NCBI RefSeq assembly: GCF_000332195.1 | Contig: NZ_KB235922.1 | Location: forward strand, 4,685,322-4,749,321 | Source of the DNA: Pleurocapsa sp. PCC 7319 | GTDB lineage: Bacteria > Cyanobacteriota > Cyanobacteriia > Cyanobacteriales > Xenococcaceae | DNA: 64,000 nt | Direction of reading: 5' to 3' | In this document: positions 16,071-25,638 of the stretch, piece after piece | Layout of the letters: each line of letters starts with the position of its first letter | Position numbering within the stretch: the stretch's first letter is position 1 | The notes under the pieces: model-generated | Told to the model about the DNA's origin: nothing | Seen by the model: only the letters and a program-made list of their open reading frames with translations | Databases searched by the model: none | Made by a program: the position numbers and the translations under genes

Positions 16071-16976
16071 ATGAAGCCGTCTGGATGGCAAATTGGAATA
16101 GTTTTAGTAGTTGGGATAATTGGAGTTTCTCTGGCAGCGATTTGGATTCGCTTGGCAGTCTCTGTTGTCACTCCAGATAATAAGGTTGGTTTTAGTCTAT
16201 TCTTGGCAGCATCCCGTTTAATCATGGCTACTGTAATTTTACTGCCGACTTGGAAAAATCTAAAATTCTCTAAGATTAATCCTGTTGCCAATTATTATGC
16301 GATCGCTGCGGGTATTTGTCTGGCAATGCATTTTGCTACCTGGATTACATCCCTGAGCTATACTTCCATAGTTGCTTCTACAGTTTTGGTAACAACCAAT
16401 CCCATCTGGATCGGACTGTTTTCTTGGTGGTGGTATGGGGAAAAACTAAGTCGGCAAGGAATTATGGGTATTGTGATCGCTCTAATAGGGGGAATTTTGA
16501 TAGCGATCGCCGATACTGATGGGGGCAGTAGTAGCTATAGCAACGCGATTTTGGGAGATATCCTAGCTCTAGTGGGGGCAATAATGTCCAGTTTATACAT
16601 CATCTTTGGTTCTCAAGCACAAAGACGAGGTTTAAATACCAGTAATTATATTGCGATCGCCTATTCTACGGCGGCACTATTTTTGTTTCCTCTGCCACTT
16701 TTATCCCAAACTAGCTATTTCGGTTATGCACCTTCAGTTTATCTGTATATTTTTTTGATGGCAGTGATGTCTCAAGTGATTGGTCATACTAGCTTAAACT
16801 GGTCAGTACGCTGGATTTCTCCAACTTTGGTTAGCCTAAGTCTTTTACTTGAACCAGTTGTCGCTAGCTGTATCGGTGCGATCGCTTTGGGCGAAATTCC
16901 CTCCTTAAGTTTGTTCTTGGGGGGGTCAATTATCTTAATCGGAATCGCAATTTTCTTAAGGCAAGAAACAATTTAA
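16071..16976 (+). CDS. EamA/DMT-family transporter
   Basis: The 301-residue protein has about ten membrane helices and two EamA repeats (residues about 10-148 and 165-298). Typical family features are the first-half ending GIVIALIGGILIA and the second-half SLSLLLEPVVASCIGAIALGE segment. DMT permeases export or import small metabolites such as amino acids or nucleosides; the substrate cannot be read from the sequence. The gene overlaps nothing and starts 25 bp from the divergent DUF1823 gene. deoC follows 60 bp downstream. Confidence 0.88.
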   Translation: MKPSGWQIGIVLVVGIIGVSLAAIWIRLAVSVVTPDNKVGFSLFLAASRLIMATVILLPTWKNLKFSKINPVANYYAIAAGICLAMHFATWITSLSYTSIVASTVLVTTNPIWIGLFSWWWYGEKLSRQGIMGIVIALIGGILIAIADTDGGSSSYSNAILGDILALVGAIMSSLYIIFGSQAQRRGLNTSNYIAIAYSTAALFLFPLPLLSQTSYFGYAPSVYLYIFLMAVMSQVIGHTSLNWSVRWISPTLVSLSLLLEPVVASCIGAIALGEIPSLSLFLGGSIILIGIAIFLRQETI

Positions 16977-17035
16977 ATATGAGTATAATTTGCGAAAATG
17001 GTTAGTAAACCTAGCCTGTTTACGATTCAAATTTT

Positions 17036-17710
17036 ATGTCCGCAACCGAACTAGAAATCGATATTGCTACCTACATCGATCACACACTGCTCAAACCCAG
17101 TGCTATTCCCGAAGAGGTAAAGCAAGTCTGTCAGGAAGCTTGGCAATATAATTTTCCGTCTGTATGTATTTATCCTGTAGCAGTAAAACAAGCGCGGGAA
17201 TTATTACACGATAAACAGCCCCAAGTTTGTACAGTTATCGGTTTTCCTACAGGTGCTGTTACCTCGGCAGTTAAACTCTATGAAGCTCAGATAGCAGTTG
17301 AAAATGGGGCAACGGAGCTGGATGTAGTAATCAATCTTGGTTGGGTAAAATCAGGAGAATCGAACAAAATATATCGAGAAATAGCCGAAATATGTGCTGA
17401 AACTGGTCAAGCTGTGAAAGCAATTTTAGAAACTACCGTTCTCACCAATAAAGAGAAAAAACTAGCAGGAGAAATCTGTCTGGATGCAGGGGTAACATAT
17501 CTAAAAACCAGTACTGGGTGGTTTGGAGGAGCAACAGTAGAAGATGTCAAACTACTCAAAGAAATTGCCAAAGGACAAATTGGCATTAAAGCCTCTGGCG
17601 GAATTCGTACCTACGAACAGGCGATCGCCTTAATCGAAGCAGGAGCAACCCGTCTCGGTACATCTCGCGGAATCGATTTAATTCGTCAACAAAATGAGTC
17701 TATAAAATGA
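17036..17710 (+). CDS. deoC: Deoxyribose-phosphate aldolase
   Basis: The 224-residue protein begins with the [13 protein letters not shown] segment and has the Schiff-base lysine K157 in YLKTSTGW and the second lysine K185 in [10 protein letters not shown], both essential in DeoC. It cleaves 2-deoxyribose 5-phosphate to acetaldehyde and glyceraldehyde 3-phosphate in deoxynucleoside salvage. Length is normal (about 220). The short C terminus ends inside a heptad-repeat/hairpin block. recO follows about 100 bp downstream in the same direction. Confidence 0.95.
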   Translation: MSATELEIDIATYIDHTLLKPSAIPEEVKQVCQEAWQYNFPSVCIYPVAVKQARELLHDKQPQVCTVIGFPTGAVTSAVKLYEAQIAVENGATELDVVINLGWVKSGESNKIYREIAEICAETGQAVKAILETTVLTNKEKKLAGEICLDAGVTYLKTSTGWFGGATVEDVKLLKEIAKGQIGIKASGGIRTYEQAIALIEAGATRLGTSRGIDLIRQQNESIK

Positions 17711-17770
17711 GTTCGGAGTTCGGAATTCGTAGGGGCGAACAGCGGTTCGCCCTTACTAGAATTCGGAGTT
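17711..17770 (+). repeat. Hairpin repeat flanked by GTTCGGA-type heptads
   Basis: A perfect 8-bp stem GGGCGAAC (17733-17740), loop AGCG, GTTCGCCC (17745-17752) is embedded in GTAGGGGCGAAC...GTTCGCCCTTAC, a type of interspersed palindrome common in cyanobacteria. GGAATTC/GAATTC and partial GTTCGGA heptads flank it on both sides (17711-17728 and 17759-17770). It fills the deoC-recO gap and may attenuate or stabilise the transcript. Confidence 0.8.
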
Positions 17771-17810
17771 ATGGTTTTTTACTAAGATATCTAAAAATAC
17801 TAAGCGATAA

Positions 17811-18686
17811 ATGAGTCAAAAATATAAAGCCACGGGAATTATTCTTAAAGGCTCGTCGATTAAGGAAAGCGATCGCTTGGTGACAGTGTTAACCCCTGAA
17901 TATGGTTTGATTCGAGCAGTTGCTCCAGGAGCCAAAAAACACAAATCGCGCCTCAGAGGCAGAACTGAATTATTTGTAATTAATGAATTATTGATAATTA
18001 AAGGGCGATCGCTAGATAAGATTATTCAAGCGGATACTATCTATACTTATCCTGGTTTAAGTCGTGATATTGGTAAGCTGGCAGCGGCTCAATATTTAGC
18101 TGAGTTATGTTTGTGTTTGGCGATAGACGAACAACCGCAACCAGAATTGTATCAATTACTCAATGAACACCTGCGTCGGATTGAAGAATTTGATTCTCAG
18201 GAGTCGATATATCCCTATCTGGCTCAAGCAGTATTTCATTTAGTAGCGATCGCTGGTTTAACTCCTCAGGTATTTAATTGTTGCCTGACCCAAAAACTGC
18301 TTCCGCCCAACTTAACTTCATCTCAGTGGCGAGTAGGTTTTAGTTTTGAGGGTGGCGGGATTGTTGATCTGGAAACAGCACAACCAGTACAGCTAAAAAA
18401 TACTGGAAATCAATCTGATAATAGCCTTTTAACAGAGGATCATCAATATCATCCCATACCTACGATTAATCATCGAATTAATGGGATGGAATTAGCTATT
18501 TTACAACAGTTAAATTATCATTCTTTACCAGGAACAGAATGGTTCACCAAGAAAAAAACAGCTAATTTTGATCTGGATCTGGCTTGGATCAGAATCGAAA
18601 AAATTTTGCGAGAATATATTCAATATCATTTAGGAAAAACCATTCGTTCGGCTAATCTAGTAGATAGCTTATATATAGAATTTTAA
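17811..18686 (+). CDS. recO: DNA repair protein RecO
   Basis: The 291-residue protein starts with an OB-fold ([30 protein letters not shown], then [18 protein letters not shown]), followed by the helical domain and a C-terminal part with FSFEGGGIV. RecO works with RecR and RecF to load RecA onto SSB-coated DNA. The zinc-binding cysteines seen in some RecO proteins are not all present (only [13 protein letters not shown] remains). It is followed by an MFS transporter gene 29 bp downstream, probably in one transcript. Confidence 0.92.
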   Translation: MSQKYKATGIILKGSSIKESDRLVTVLTPEYGLIRAVAPGAKKHKSRLRGRTELFVINELLIIKGRSLDKIIQADTIYTYPGLSRDIGKLAAAQYLAELCLCLAIDEQPQPELYQLLNEHLRRIEEFDSQESIYPYLAQAVFHLVAIAGLTPQVFNCCLTQKLLPPNLTSSQWRVGFSFEGGGIVDLETAQPVQLKNTGNQSDNSLLTEDHQYHPIPTINHRINGMELAILQQLNYHSLPGTEWFTKKKTANFDLDLAWIRIEKILREYIQYHLGKTIRSANLVDSLYIEF

Positions 18687-18715
18687 AGTTATTCAGATTA
18701 ATTTAACAGGGCACA

Positions 18716-20125
18716 ATGCGACTGTCGGAATCAGAAACCTCAGAAAATTCTTTAATTAATAACCAAACTACAGCACCAGTGTCTGATCAAAACGAAACCG
18801 ATTCTCAAGGCTTTACCCCAGTATTAACAAACAGCCGTTTTGTAATTTTATGGAGTGGGCAGATATTTTCTCAGTTGGCGGATAAAGTCTACTTGGTATT
18901 GATGATCGCTATCATTGCCAATCAATTTCAGTTACCCAACCAGCCAATTAGCAAGTGGGTATCTCCCATTATGATCGCTTTTACGATTCCAGCTGTATTG
19001 TTTGGTTCGTTGGCAGGTGTATATGTAGATCGCTGGCAAAAAAAGTCCATTCTAGTGATTTCTAATCTGTTGCGGGGAATTTTGGTGCTTTGCTTACCGC
19101 CTTTATTGGTGGCTGCTCAGGGGAAAACACTATTTCAGTCTCTTCCTTTAGGATTTGGGTTGATGTTAGTTATTACTTTTTTGGTTTCTACTTTTACCCA
19201 GTTTTTTGCCCCCGCAGAGCAAGCGGTTATTCCCTTAATTGTTAAGGACAAAAATTTATTAGCTGCCAACTCTCTCTACACTACTACCATGATGGCATTG
19301 CTGATTATCGGTTTTGCTATTGGTGATCCCCTATTAGATCTTGCTGATAGTTTAGCTTCTCAGATAGGTTTACCGGGGAGTATCGGTAAAGAAATTTTGG
19401 TTGGCGGAGCATATGCGATCGCCGGGATCATTTTACTAGGACTAAGAAGCGGTGAAAAATTGAACAAATCTGAGCAAGAACACCCTCATGTTTGGCAAGA
19501 TATCCGAGATGGAATTAAATATCTAGGACGAAATCATCGGGTACGCAATGCCTTAATTCAATTAGTTATTTTGTTTTCAATTTTTGCTGCTTTAGCTGTC
19601 CTGGCAGTAAGTATGGCAGATCAAATTCCGCAGATTAAAGCCGAAGAATTTGGAATCCTGCTGGCAGCAGCAGGAGTTGGCATGGGAGCAAGTGCCGCTA
19701 TTTTAGGTAGTAAAGGAGAAAAAATTAGTCGCGCTCGTTTAAGCTTAATTGGTTCAATCGGTGTGGCAGCATCTTTGGTAGGATTATCTTTTGCCACACA
19801 AAACCTCTGGTTAGCTCTAGGCATGACCACTTTATTGGGTGCATTTGCTGCCTTAGTTGGTGTACCGATGCAAACCACAATTCAATCCCAAACCCCTGTA
19901 GAGATTAGAGGGAAAGTTTTTGGCTTACAGAACAATGCTGTAAATATTGCTCTTTCCTTGCCGTTGGTCTTAGCTGCCGAAGCCGAAACTCGTTTTGGAC
20001 TATCTTCTGTAATGTTGGGATTAGCAATGATCGCAGCTGGAGGAGGAGTTTTAACCTGGTATATCTTACAGGCTCATGACCAACAGCTCAATAAATCTAC
20101 ACCCTCACCGGAAATAGAAGTGTGA
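18716..20125 (+). CDS. MFS transporter (DHA3/MFS_3 type)
   Basis: A 469-residue protein with an unstructured polar N terminus (residues 1-38), then about 12 membrane helices. FVILWSGQIFSQLADKVY at the first helix and the loop DRWQKKSILVISN after helix 2 match the drug/siderophore exporter branch of the major facilitator superfamily. The substrate is unknown. It follows recO closely (29 bp) and precedes the GT4 gene by 150 bp. Confidence 0.87.
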   Translation: MRLSESETSENSLINNQTTAPVSDQNETDSQGFTPVLTNSRFVILWSGQIFSQLADKVYLVLMIAIIANQFQLPNQPISKWVSPIMIAFTIPAVLFGSLAGVYVDRWQKKSILVISNLLRGILVLCLPPLLVAAQGKTLFQSLPLGFGLMLVITFLVSTFTQFFAPAEQAVIPLIVKDKNLLAANSLYTTTMMALLIIGFAIGDPLLDLADSLASQIGLPGSIGKEILVGGAYAIAGIILLGLRSGEKLNKSEQEHPHVWQDIRDGIKYLGRNHRVRNALIQLVILFSIFAALAVLAVSMADQIPQIKAEEFGILLAAAGVGMGASAAILGSKGEKISRARLSLIGSIGVAASLVGLSFATQNLWLALGMTTLLGAFAALVGVPMQTTIQSQTPVEIRGKVFGLQNNAVNIALSLPLVLAAEAETRFGLSSVMLGLAMIAAGGGVLTWYILQAHDQQLNKSTPSPEIEV

Positions 20126-20277
20126 ACTGTAATCATTGATTTTTGCAGGAAAAAGCAAGACAGAACCCCTAATCTGGTAAATTAACTAAAGTCGATCAAA
20201 GTAAAGATCAATTGTGATTACTAGTTAATTCTTGCTTGTTTGTTCTGTTGTAGTTGCCTAGAGGAAAGAGCATTTGC

Positions 20278-21444
20278 ATGCATATCGCTTGGTTGGGGAA
20301 AAAATCACCTTTTTGCGGTAATGTGACCTATGGTCGCGAAATAACTAACGCACTTTTAGACCGTAAATATCGGGTTAGTTTTTTACATTTTTCTCAACCA
20401 CAGGGTAGTTATGAGCATCATCTGGAGTATCAAGGGGAGCGACACAATTGGTCAAATTGTGACGAGATTTCGCTCCCTTTTATTTACAAGTCTCAGATTT
20501 ATACTATTCCTACCCTTAAATCTAGCAAAGTCTTATTGCGATCGCTTTGTAAGCTCAAACCTGATTTAGTCCATGCTTCTTTAACCCTTTCTCCTCTAGA
20601 TTTTTTACTCCCAGAGATTTGCGAAGAATTAAATATTCCTCTAGTAGCGACATTTCACCCTCCTTTTGATAGCAAAATTCGCAATCTTAAGTCGAGTACC
20701 CAGTATCTGACTTATCAACTATATGCACCATTTCTGGCTCGCTACGATCGGGTAATTGTTTTTAGTGAGATTCAACGAGACCTATTAATCAAGTTAGGGG
20801 TTCCAGGCGATCGAGTCGCAATTATTCCCAATGGCGTTGATGAACGTAAATATTCTCCTGGTTATTCCAATCTTAAGTTCCAGTTAAGAACGAATAAACT
20901 ATTTGTCTATCAGGGTCGTATTGCTACCGAAAAAAATATTGAAGCCCTGCTCAAAGCTTGGAAGCTAGCGGATATGGGAGATAATTGTCAATTATTAATG
21001 GTTGGGGATGGTCCAATCAGAAGCTCTCTCCAGCCTTCCTATGGTAAAGAACACAATATTATCTGGCTCGGGTTTGTGGCTGATGAACAACAGCGCATTG
21101 ACATCCTCAGGGCGGCCGATGTCTTTATTTTGCCCTCTTTAGTGGAAGGTTTATCCATATCCCTCTTGGAAGCCATGTCTTGTGGTGTGGCTTGTTTGGC
21201 AACCGATGCTGGTGCAGATGGGGAAGTTTTAGCAGATGGAGCGGGAGTTGTGTTGGACACTCAAGGAGTAACTGCGCAACTCAAAATTTTGTTGCCGTTG
21301 TTTCGCAATCACCCCGAAATGACTAACTTACTGGGTAATAAAGCTCGCCAAAGAGTCTTAGAAAAATATACTTTGCATCACAATATTACTAAGCTGGAGA
21401 GATTGTATTTAGAAATAGCGAATAAAGAATCTATTTCGGCTTAA
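20278..21444 (+). CDS. GT4-family glycosyltransferase
   Basis: I choose ATG 20278 because AGAGGAAAGAG (20260-20270) is a good ribosome binding site; an upstream TTG at 20254 is the alternative. The 388-residue protein has a Rossmann-like N half (MHIAWLGKKSPFCGNVTYGRE), an acceptor-domain YDRVIVFSEIQRDLL, IPNGVDERKYSP at the linker, and the GT-B donor-binding segment PSLVEGLSISLLEAMSCGVACLATDAGADGE (E-x7-E). GT4 enzymes are retaining transferases that build glycolipids and polysaccharides. A GT2 gene follows, which suggests envelope or exopolysaccharide synthesis. Confidence 0.9.
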   Translation: MHIAWLGKKSPFCGNVTYGREITNALLDRKYRVSFLHFSQPQGSYEHHLEYQGERHNWSNCDEISLPFIYKSQIYTIPTLKSSKVLLRSLCKLKPDLVHASLTLSPLDFLLPEICEELNIPLVATFHPPFDSKIRNLKSSTQYLTYQLYAPFLARYDRVIVFSEIQRDLLIKLGVPGDRVAIIPNGVDERKYSPGYSNLKFQLRTNKLFVYQGRIATEKNIEALLKAWKLADMGDNCQLLMVGDGPIRSSLQPSYGKEHNIIWLGFVADEQQRIDILRAADVFILPSLVEGLSISLLEAMSCGVACLATDAGADGEVLADGAGVVLDTQGVTAQLKILLPLFRNHPEMTNLLGNKARQRVLEKYTLHHNITKLERLYLEIANKESISA

Positions 21445-21490
21445 AGGTAGCAGTTTTTGGATGAATAAGCTAAACCTAGAGTGTTTATCA

Positions 21491-21576
21491 ATGGCTAATG
21501 GCTAATGGCTAGTGGCTAATGGTTAATGGCTAATGGCTAATGGCTAGTGGCTAGTGGCTAATGGTTAATGGCTAAT
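21491..21576 (+). repeat. Heptanucleotide tandem repeat (ATGGCTA type), about 12 units
   Basis: A run of degenerate heptads ATGGCTA/GTGGCTA/ATGGTTA fills most of the gap between the two glycosyltransferase genes. It is the longest such array in the window. The variation between units is mostly A/G at one position and C/T at another. Confidence 0.95.
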
Positions 21577-21632
21577 CGATAGTCATAGATAAAAATTTAC
21601 TTTTCTGCCCTCATCCTTATTTCCTAAATGTT

Positions 21633-22595
21633 ATGGTCAAAGTTAGTGTAATCATCCCTGCCTACAATGGCGATCGCTACATTGGAGAAGCTGTTGATAG
21701 CATTTTGAGTCAAACTTACAGTGACTATGAAATTATCGTGGTAGATGATGGTTCTACAGATAGTACTCGTCAAGTAATCGAACAATACGGTAGCAAAATT
21801 CAATATCTGAGCCAGACAAATCAAGGAGTAGCGGCTAGCCGTAATTTGGGTTTGAGCAAAGCGCAAGGGGAATATATTGCATTTTTAGATCAAGATGATG
21901 TTTTTCTCACCCATAAATTAGCCTCTCAAGTTGCTTTACTCGACCAAAATTCATCTCTAGGAATAGCTAATAGTGGTTGGCAAATTGTTAATCAACAAGG
22001 AGATGTCAACGCAGCGGTAAAGCCTTGGAAAGAAATTCCCGAGCTAAACCTGACTAATTTGATTGTCTGGAAACCTGTTTTTCTGGGAGCGATGTTGTTT
22101 CGGCGATCGTGGCTGGAGCATACTGAGGGATTTGATACTACTTTGGAGCAAACACCAGATGTCGATTTAGTATTACGTTTAGCGGCAATGGGGGCTACTG
22201 CTGCTTGGGTCAAACAGGTCACAGTGAAATATCGCCAACATGAAGCCAATGCTTCTAAAAACACTTTATTACAGGCTCAAGAATTAGACCAGATTTTGGA
22301 ACGATTTTTTAGTCAGTCTAATTTATCTCCAGAAATTAAAACTCTTGAATCCGAATCTCGTTATCAAAGTCTAATTTGGAGCGCTTGGCGGCTTCAGCAA
22401 ACAGGATATTTGACGAAAATGAGTGATTATTTGTATAAGTCCTGGTTTTATAGTCAGAAATATCCGACAGAAATAATTCTCAATTGGATTAAATCTTTTA
22501 AAACTTATTCTACAGAATATGGTATAGATTTCAATGTTTCTAGTCTTATTTCTTCTCTGGAGTGGCAAAAATTAATTAAAAAATGTCTTGTATAA
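21633..22595 (+). CDS. GT2-family glycosyltransferase
   Basis: The 320-residue protein starts with the GT-A signature VSVIIPAYNGDRYIGEAVDS, followed by IIVVDDGSTDSTR and GEYIAFLDQDDVFL, the nucleotide-sugar and metal-binding segments of family 2 inverting transferases. The C-terminal 100 residues form an alpha-helical tail. There is no membrane segment. Pairing with the upstream GT4 gene suggests a shared glycan pathway, interrupted only by the heptad repeat array. Confidence 0.9.
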   Translation: MVKVSVIIPAYNGDRYIGEAVDSILSQTYSDYEIIVVDDGSTDSTRQVIEQYGSKIQYLSQTNQGVAASRNLGLSKAQGEYIAFLDQDDVFLTHKLASQVALLDQNSSLGIANSGWQIVNQQGDVNAAVKPWKEIPELNLTNLIVWKPVFLGAMLFRRSWLEHTEGFDTTLEQTPDVDLVLRLAAMGATAAWVKQVTVKYRQHEANASKNTLLQAQELDQILERFFSQSNLSPEIKTLESESRYQSLIWSAWRLQQTGYLTKMSDYLYKSWFYSQKYPTEIILNWIKSFKTYSTEYGIDFNVSSLISSLEWQKLIKKCLV

Positions 22596-22767
22596 ATATT
22601 TAATTTAGTTCAACTTGAATTAGCTTCGTAAAAGATTAAGTGATCTAAATCTATAGTTGTATTTAAAAAACAAGATAGGCTATTAAATAAGATATCTTGC
22701 TAAACAAAAATAGCGTTTTTGTTGTCGCTTTAAAAGTATAACAACTAGTTTTATTTGTATATTTAAA

Positions 22768-23337
22768 ATGAAAAAATTAGTTAATTTAATCTTATGGTCA
22801 ATAGTGTTTAATTCTATTGTTACTATTGTTCCGGCACAAGCTGATTCGGGCTGTTTTATGCTGGATGCTCAAGGGAATCCTTTAGATTTAGGTTATCTGT
22901 GTCAAAACTCTGGTTCCAAGTCTAATCTCAATATAACCAATCCTCAAGAAACTCAAACTCCCAGTCAATCTGGAGTTCACATTATACCTATCAAAAGTAG
23001 ACGTTCAGGCATTCCCGTAATTGATGTCAAGTTTAATGACCGATATGTATTTGAGATGATGTTAGATACAGGAGCAAGCAGTGTAGTTATCACAAGAGAG
23101 ATGGCAAAAACCCTCAAGGTTAATCATCACGAAACTGTAAGAGTTTCTACTCCTAGTAGTAATAATGTCAAATTGTCTTCTGGCTACGTCTACTCTCTTC
23201 AAGTTGGAAAAATAACCCACAAAAATACCAGAGTTATTACTGCTCCCACTATGGATATGGGATTATTAGGACAAAGTTTTTTTGGAGGATATGACCTCAC
23301 AATCAAAAGCGATGTGATTGAATTTAGAGAAAGATAA
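22768..23337 (+). CDS. Secreted retropepsin-like aspartic protease
   Basis: The 189-residue protein has a signal peptide (about residues 1-25, cleavage near AQA-DS), a Cys-containing short linker, and a single retropepsin-like domain with the catalytic triad MMLDTGASS (D100-T101-G102) and the flap/second-half segment LLGQSFFGGYDL. This matches the clan AA aspartic protease family (TIGR02281-like) common in cyanobacteria and proteobacteria; such proteins act as dimers. The location is periplasmic or exported. Substrate unknown. Confidence 0.86.
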   Translation: MKKLVNLILWSIVFNSIVTIVPAQADSGCFMLDAQGNPLDLGYLCQNSGSKSNLNITNPQETQTPSQSGVHIIPIKSRRSGIPVIDVKFNDRYVFEMMLDTGASSVVITREMAKTLKVNHHETVRVSTPSSNNVKLSSGYVYSLQVGKITHKNTRVITAPTMDMGLLGQSFFGGYDLTIKSDVIEFRER

Positions 23338-23419
23338 GAACAACAAGTCTGTGCCAAATACCCTTTTCGATCGCCAAAAAAAAAGTTATCATGGTAAATC
23401 GTGAGTTTTTATACTAGCC

Positions 23420-23782
23420 ATGAATGCCGAAGCAATTATACGTTCAATAGAAGCTGAACATCTCAAGTCAGATGTACCTGAAATTTATGTAGGTGACACT
23501 GTTGAAGTTGGAGTCCGAATTACTGAAGGAAACAAAGAACGAGTACAGCCTTACAAGGGGACAGTAATTGCCAAACAAAACGGTGGGATTAACGAAACTA
23601 TTACTGTACGTAAAATATTTCAGGGAGTAGGGGTAGAAAGAGTATTTCTCTTACATTCTCCGATGATCTCCAAGATCAAGGTAGAGCGTCGTGGTAAAGT
23701 ACGCCGGGCAAAACTCTATTATTTACGCGATCGTGTTGGTAAAGCCACTAGGATTAAACAGCGTTTTGATCGCCCTATCTAA
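23420..23782 (+). CDS. rplS: 50S ribosomal protein L19
   Basis: A 120-residue protein with the L19 pattern: [60 protein letters not shown] and [13 protein letters not shown]. It is part of the large ribosomal subunit near the 30S interface. It heads the conserved block with tRNA-Trp, secE and nusG; the same order occurs in other cyanobacteria. Confidence 0.97.
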   Translation: MNAEAIIRSIEAEHLKSDVPEIYVGDTVEVGVRITEGNKERVQPYKGTVIAKQNGGINETITVRKIFQGVGVERVFLLHSPMISKIKVERRGKVRRAKLYYLRDRVGKATRIKQRFDRPI

Positions 23783-23880
23783 TAATATCTGACCGCTAAT
23801 AAAAAAGCTTATTTGGTAAAAAAATGCGTTAATGCGGTATAATTGGGAGGCTCTGGCAAAAAGTAGGTCAGTGCGAGAAT

Positions 23881-23953
23881 GCGTCTTTAGTTCAGTTGGT
23901 AGAACGTCGGTCTCCAAAACCGGATGTCGGGGGTTCAAGTCCTCCAAGGCGCG
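23881..23953 (+). tRNA. trpT: tRNA-Trp (anticodon CCA)
   Basis: A 73-base cloverleaf: acceptor GCGTCTT/AAGGCGC (one G-U), D arm GTTC...GAAC, anticodon stem TCGGT/ACCGG with loop CTCCAAA giving anticodon CCA at 23914-23916, T arm GGGGG-TTCAAGT-CCTCC, discriminator G. The 3' CCA is not encoded. Position between rplS and secE is usual for cyanobacteria. Confidence 0.97.
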
Positions 23954-24233
23954 TAATACTCTAAAAAGTATCTCAATCAGCGCATTTATCAGCTAGATAT
24001 CTGGTCGTAGGATTTGGTCTTGGAACTGGTGTCAGCCAGCTATTTACTTAGTAATTAGTTAAGCTTAATAATAGTTAGGTTGTTAACGTATTTTTCTCGA
24101 ATAAAGGTTAATTATACTTTTAAGTAATAAAGATAATCATAGCCTGATTGCTTTATGCTGTAGCTAATGTTTTGTTTTATAAGACAATAGCATATAGATT
24201 ATTTTCAGCGAACATTTCCGCGAGGCAACAGTT

Positions 24234-24470
24234 TTGGCTAAAAAAGATATAGTAAAAAAGGAAAAACCCGCAACCGCAGAATCGACAGGTGGCAGTAGTG
24301 CAGCTGATTTTGCAATTCAAACTAAAGAAGAATTAGGCAAAGTGGTTTGGCCTTCACGCCAACAGTTGATCAGTGAGTCAGCAGCCGTAATTCTGATGGT
24401 TATTTTAGTGTCGACAATTATCTACTTAATTGATAATTTCTTTGCTTGGGGAGCAGGAAAGGTATTTTGA
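24234..24470 (+). CDS. secE: Preprotein translocase subunit SecE
   Basis: The start is probably the TTG at 24234 (protein MAKKDIVKKEKP...). The 78-residue protein has an extended polar N terminus, the amphipathic helix TKEELGKVVWPSRQQLISES that is diagnostic for SecE, and one membrane helix (about residues 50-70). SecE is the clamp-like subunit of the SecYEG channel. Its stop is two bases before the nusG start, implying translational coupling. Confidence 0.95.
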   Translation: MAKKDIVKKEKPATAESTGGSSAADFAIQTKEELGKVVWPSRQQLISESAAVILMVILVSTIIYLIDNFFAWGAGKVF

Positions 24471-24472
24471 TT

Positions 24473-25105
24473 ATGATTAATACCGAAGACATACCAGAGG
24501 ACAACAATCAGCAACCAGAGGAGACCAAGGCAAAACCCAAAGGAACTCCTAGATGGTACGCTGTGCAGGTAGCTTCAGGATGTGAAAAGCGTGTCAAAAC
24601 CGATATTGAAATGCGGATTCACACCATGGAGATTGCCGATCGCATTATGCAAGTTCAGATTCCGCAAACACCGAGTGTCAAAATCCGTAAGGATGGCTCA
24701 CGCTATACCAGCGACGAGAAGGTTTTTCCAGGCTACGTTTTAGTGAAAATGCTAATGGACGATGATGCTTGGCAAGTAGTTAAAAATACTCCCAATGTAA
24801 TTAACTTTGTGGGGGCAGAGCAAAAACGTCGTTATGGTAGGGGACGGGGTCATGTCAAGCCACTTCCTCTCTCTCGAGCCGAAGTAGAGCGCATCTTCAA
24901 ACAATCTGAAGAGCAAGAGCCAATCATTAAGATTGATATGGAAATTGGTGATAAAATTGCTGTTCTCTCAGGTCCTTTTAAAGAATTTGAAGGGGAAGTA
25001 ATTGAAGTTAGCCCAGAAAGAAGTAAACTAAAAGCTTTGTTATCTATTTTTGGGCGAGATACTCCAGTAGAATTGGAGTTTAATCAAGTCGAAAAACAAA
25101 ATTAA
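24473..25105 (+). CDS. nusG: Transcription termination/antitermination protein NusG
   Basis: The 210-residue protein begins at ATG 24473, two bases after the secE stop. It has the NGN domain ([42 protein letters not shown]) and a C-terminal KOW domain ([18 protein letters not shown]). NusG binds RNA polymerase at the clamp and links transcription to Rho or the ribosome. The order secE-nusG-rplK is conserved. rplK follows after two bases. Confidence 0.97.
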   Translation: MINTEDIPEDNNQQPEETKAKPKGTPRWYAVQVASGCEKRVKTDIEMRIHTMEIADRIMQVQIPQTPSVKIRKDGSRYTSDEKVFPGYVLVKMLMDDDAWQVVKNTPNVINFVGAEQKRRYGRGRGHVKPLPLSRAEVERIFKQSEEQEPIIKIDMEIGDKIAVLSGPFKEFEGEVIEVSPERSKLKALLSIFGRDTPVELEFNQVEKQN

Positions 25106-25107
25106 GT

Positions 25108-25533
25108 ATGCCTAGAAAAGTTGTCGCGTTAATAAAATTAGCTTTGCCTGCGGGTAAAGCTAATCCAGCACCTCCTGTTGGTCCTGCTTTGGGTCAACAT
25201 GGTGTAAATATCATGGCGTTTTGCAAAGAATACAATGCCAAAACAGCCGATAAAGCAGGACTCGTAATTCCTGTAGAAATCTCTGTTTTTGAAGATCGAA
25301 GTTTTACTTTTATCCTCAAAACACCTCCGGCATCAGTCTTAATTAAGAAAGCAGCGGGAATTGACAAAGGAGCCAGTGAACCTAACAAGCAAAAGGTCGC
25401 TTCGATTACTCGCGATCAGCTTAAAGAGATCGCCCAAACCAAATTACCCGATCTCAATGCCAATGACATTGATGCAGCGATGAAAATCGTAGCGGGTACA
25501 GCGAAAAATATGGGAGTAGCGATCGCCGAATAA
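25108..25533 (+). CDS. rplK: 50S ribosomal protein L11
   Basis: A 141-residue protein with the proline-rich N-terminal motif [36 protein letters not shown], and the C-terminal rRNA-binding segment beginning near [15 protein letters not shown]11 with L10 and L7/L12 forms the GTPase-associated stalk base. It starts two bases after the nusG stop and is probably cotranscribed. Confidence 0.98.
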   Translation: MPRKVVALIKLALPAGKANPAPPVGPALGQHGVNIMAFCKEYNAKTADKAGLVIPVEISVFEDRSFTFILKTPPASVLIKKAAGIDKGASEPNKQKVASITRDQLKEIAQTKLPDLNANDIDAAMKIVAGTAKNMGVAIAE

Positions 25534-25638
25534 CGGGAATAACTATTATTTTTGTCCCAATCAACCATAAACTTATTTACTCATAACTTAATGGGGAGAG
25601 GCATACCGCTTCGCTAACTACCCAAGGAGAAAATTTAA

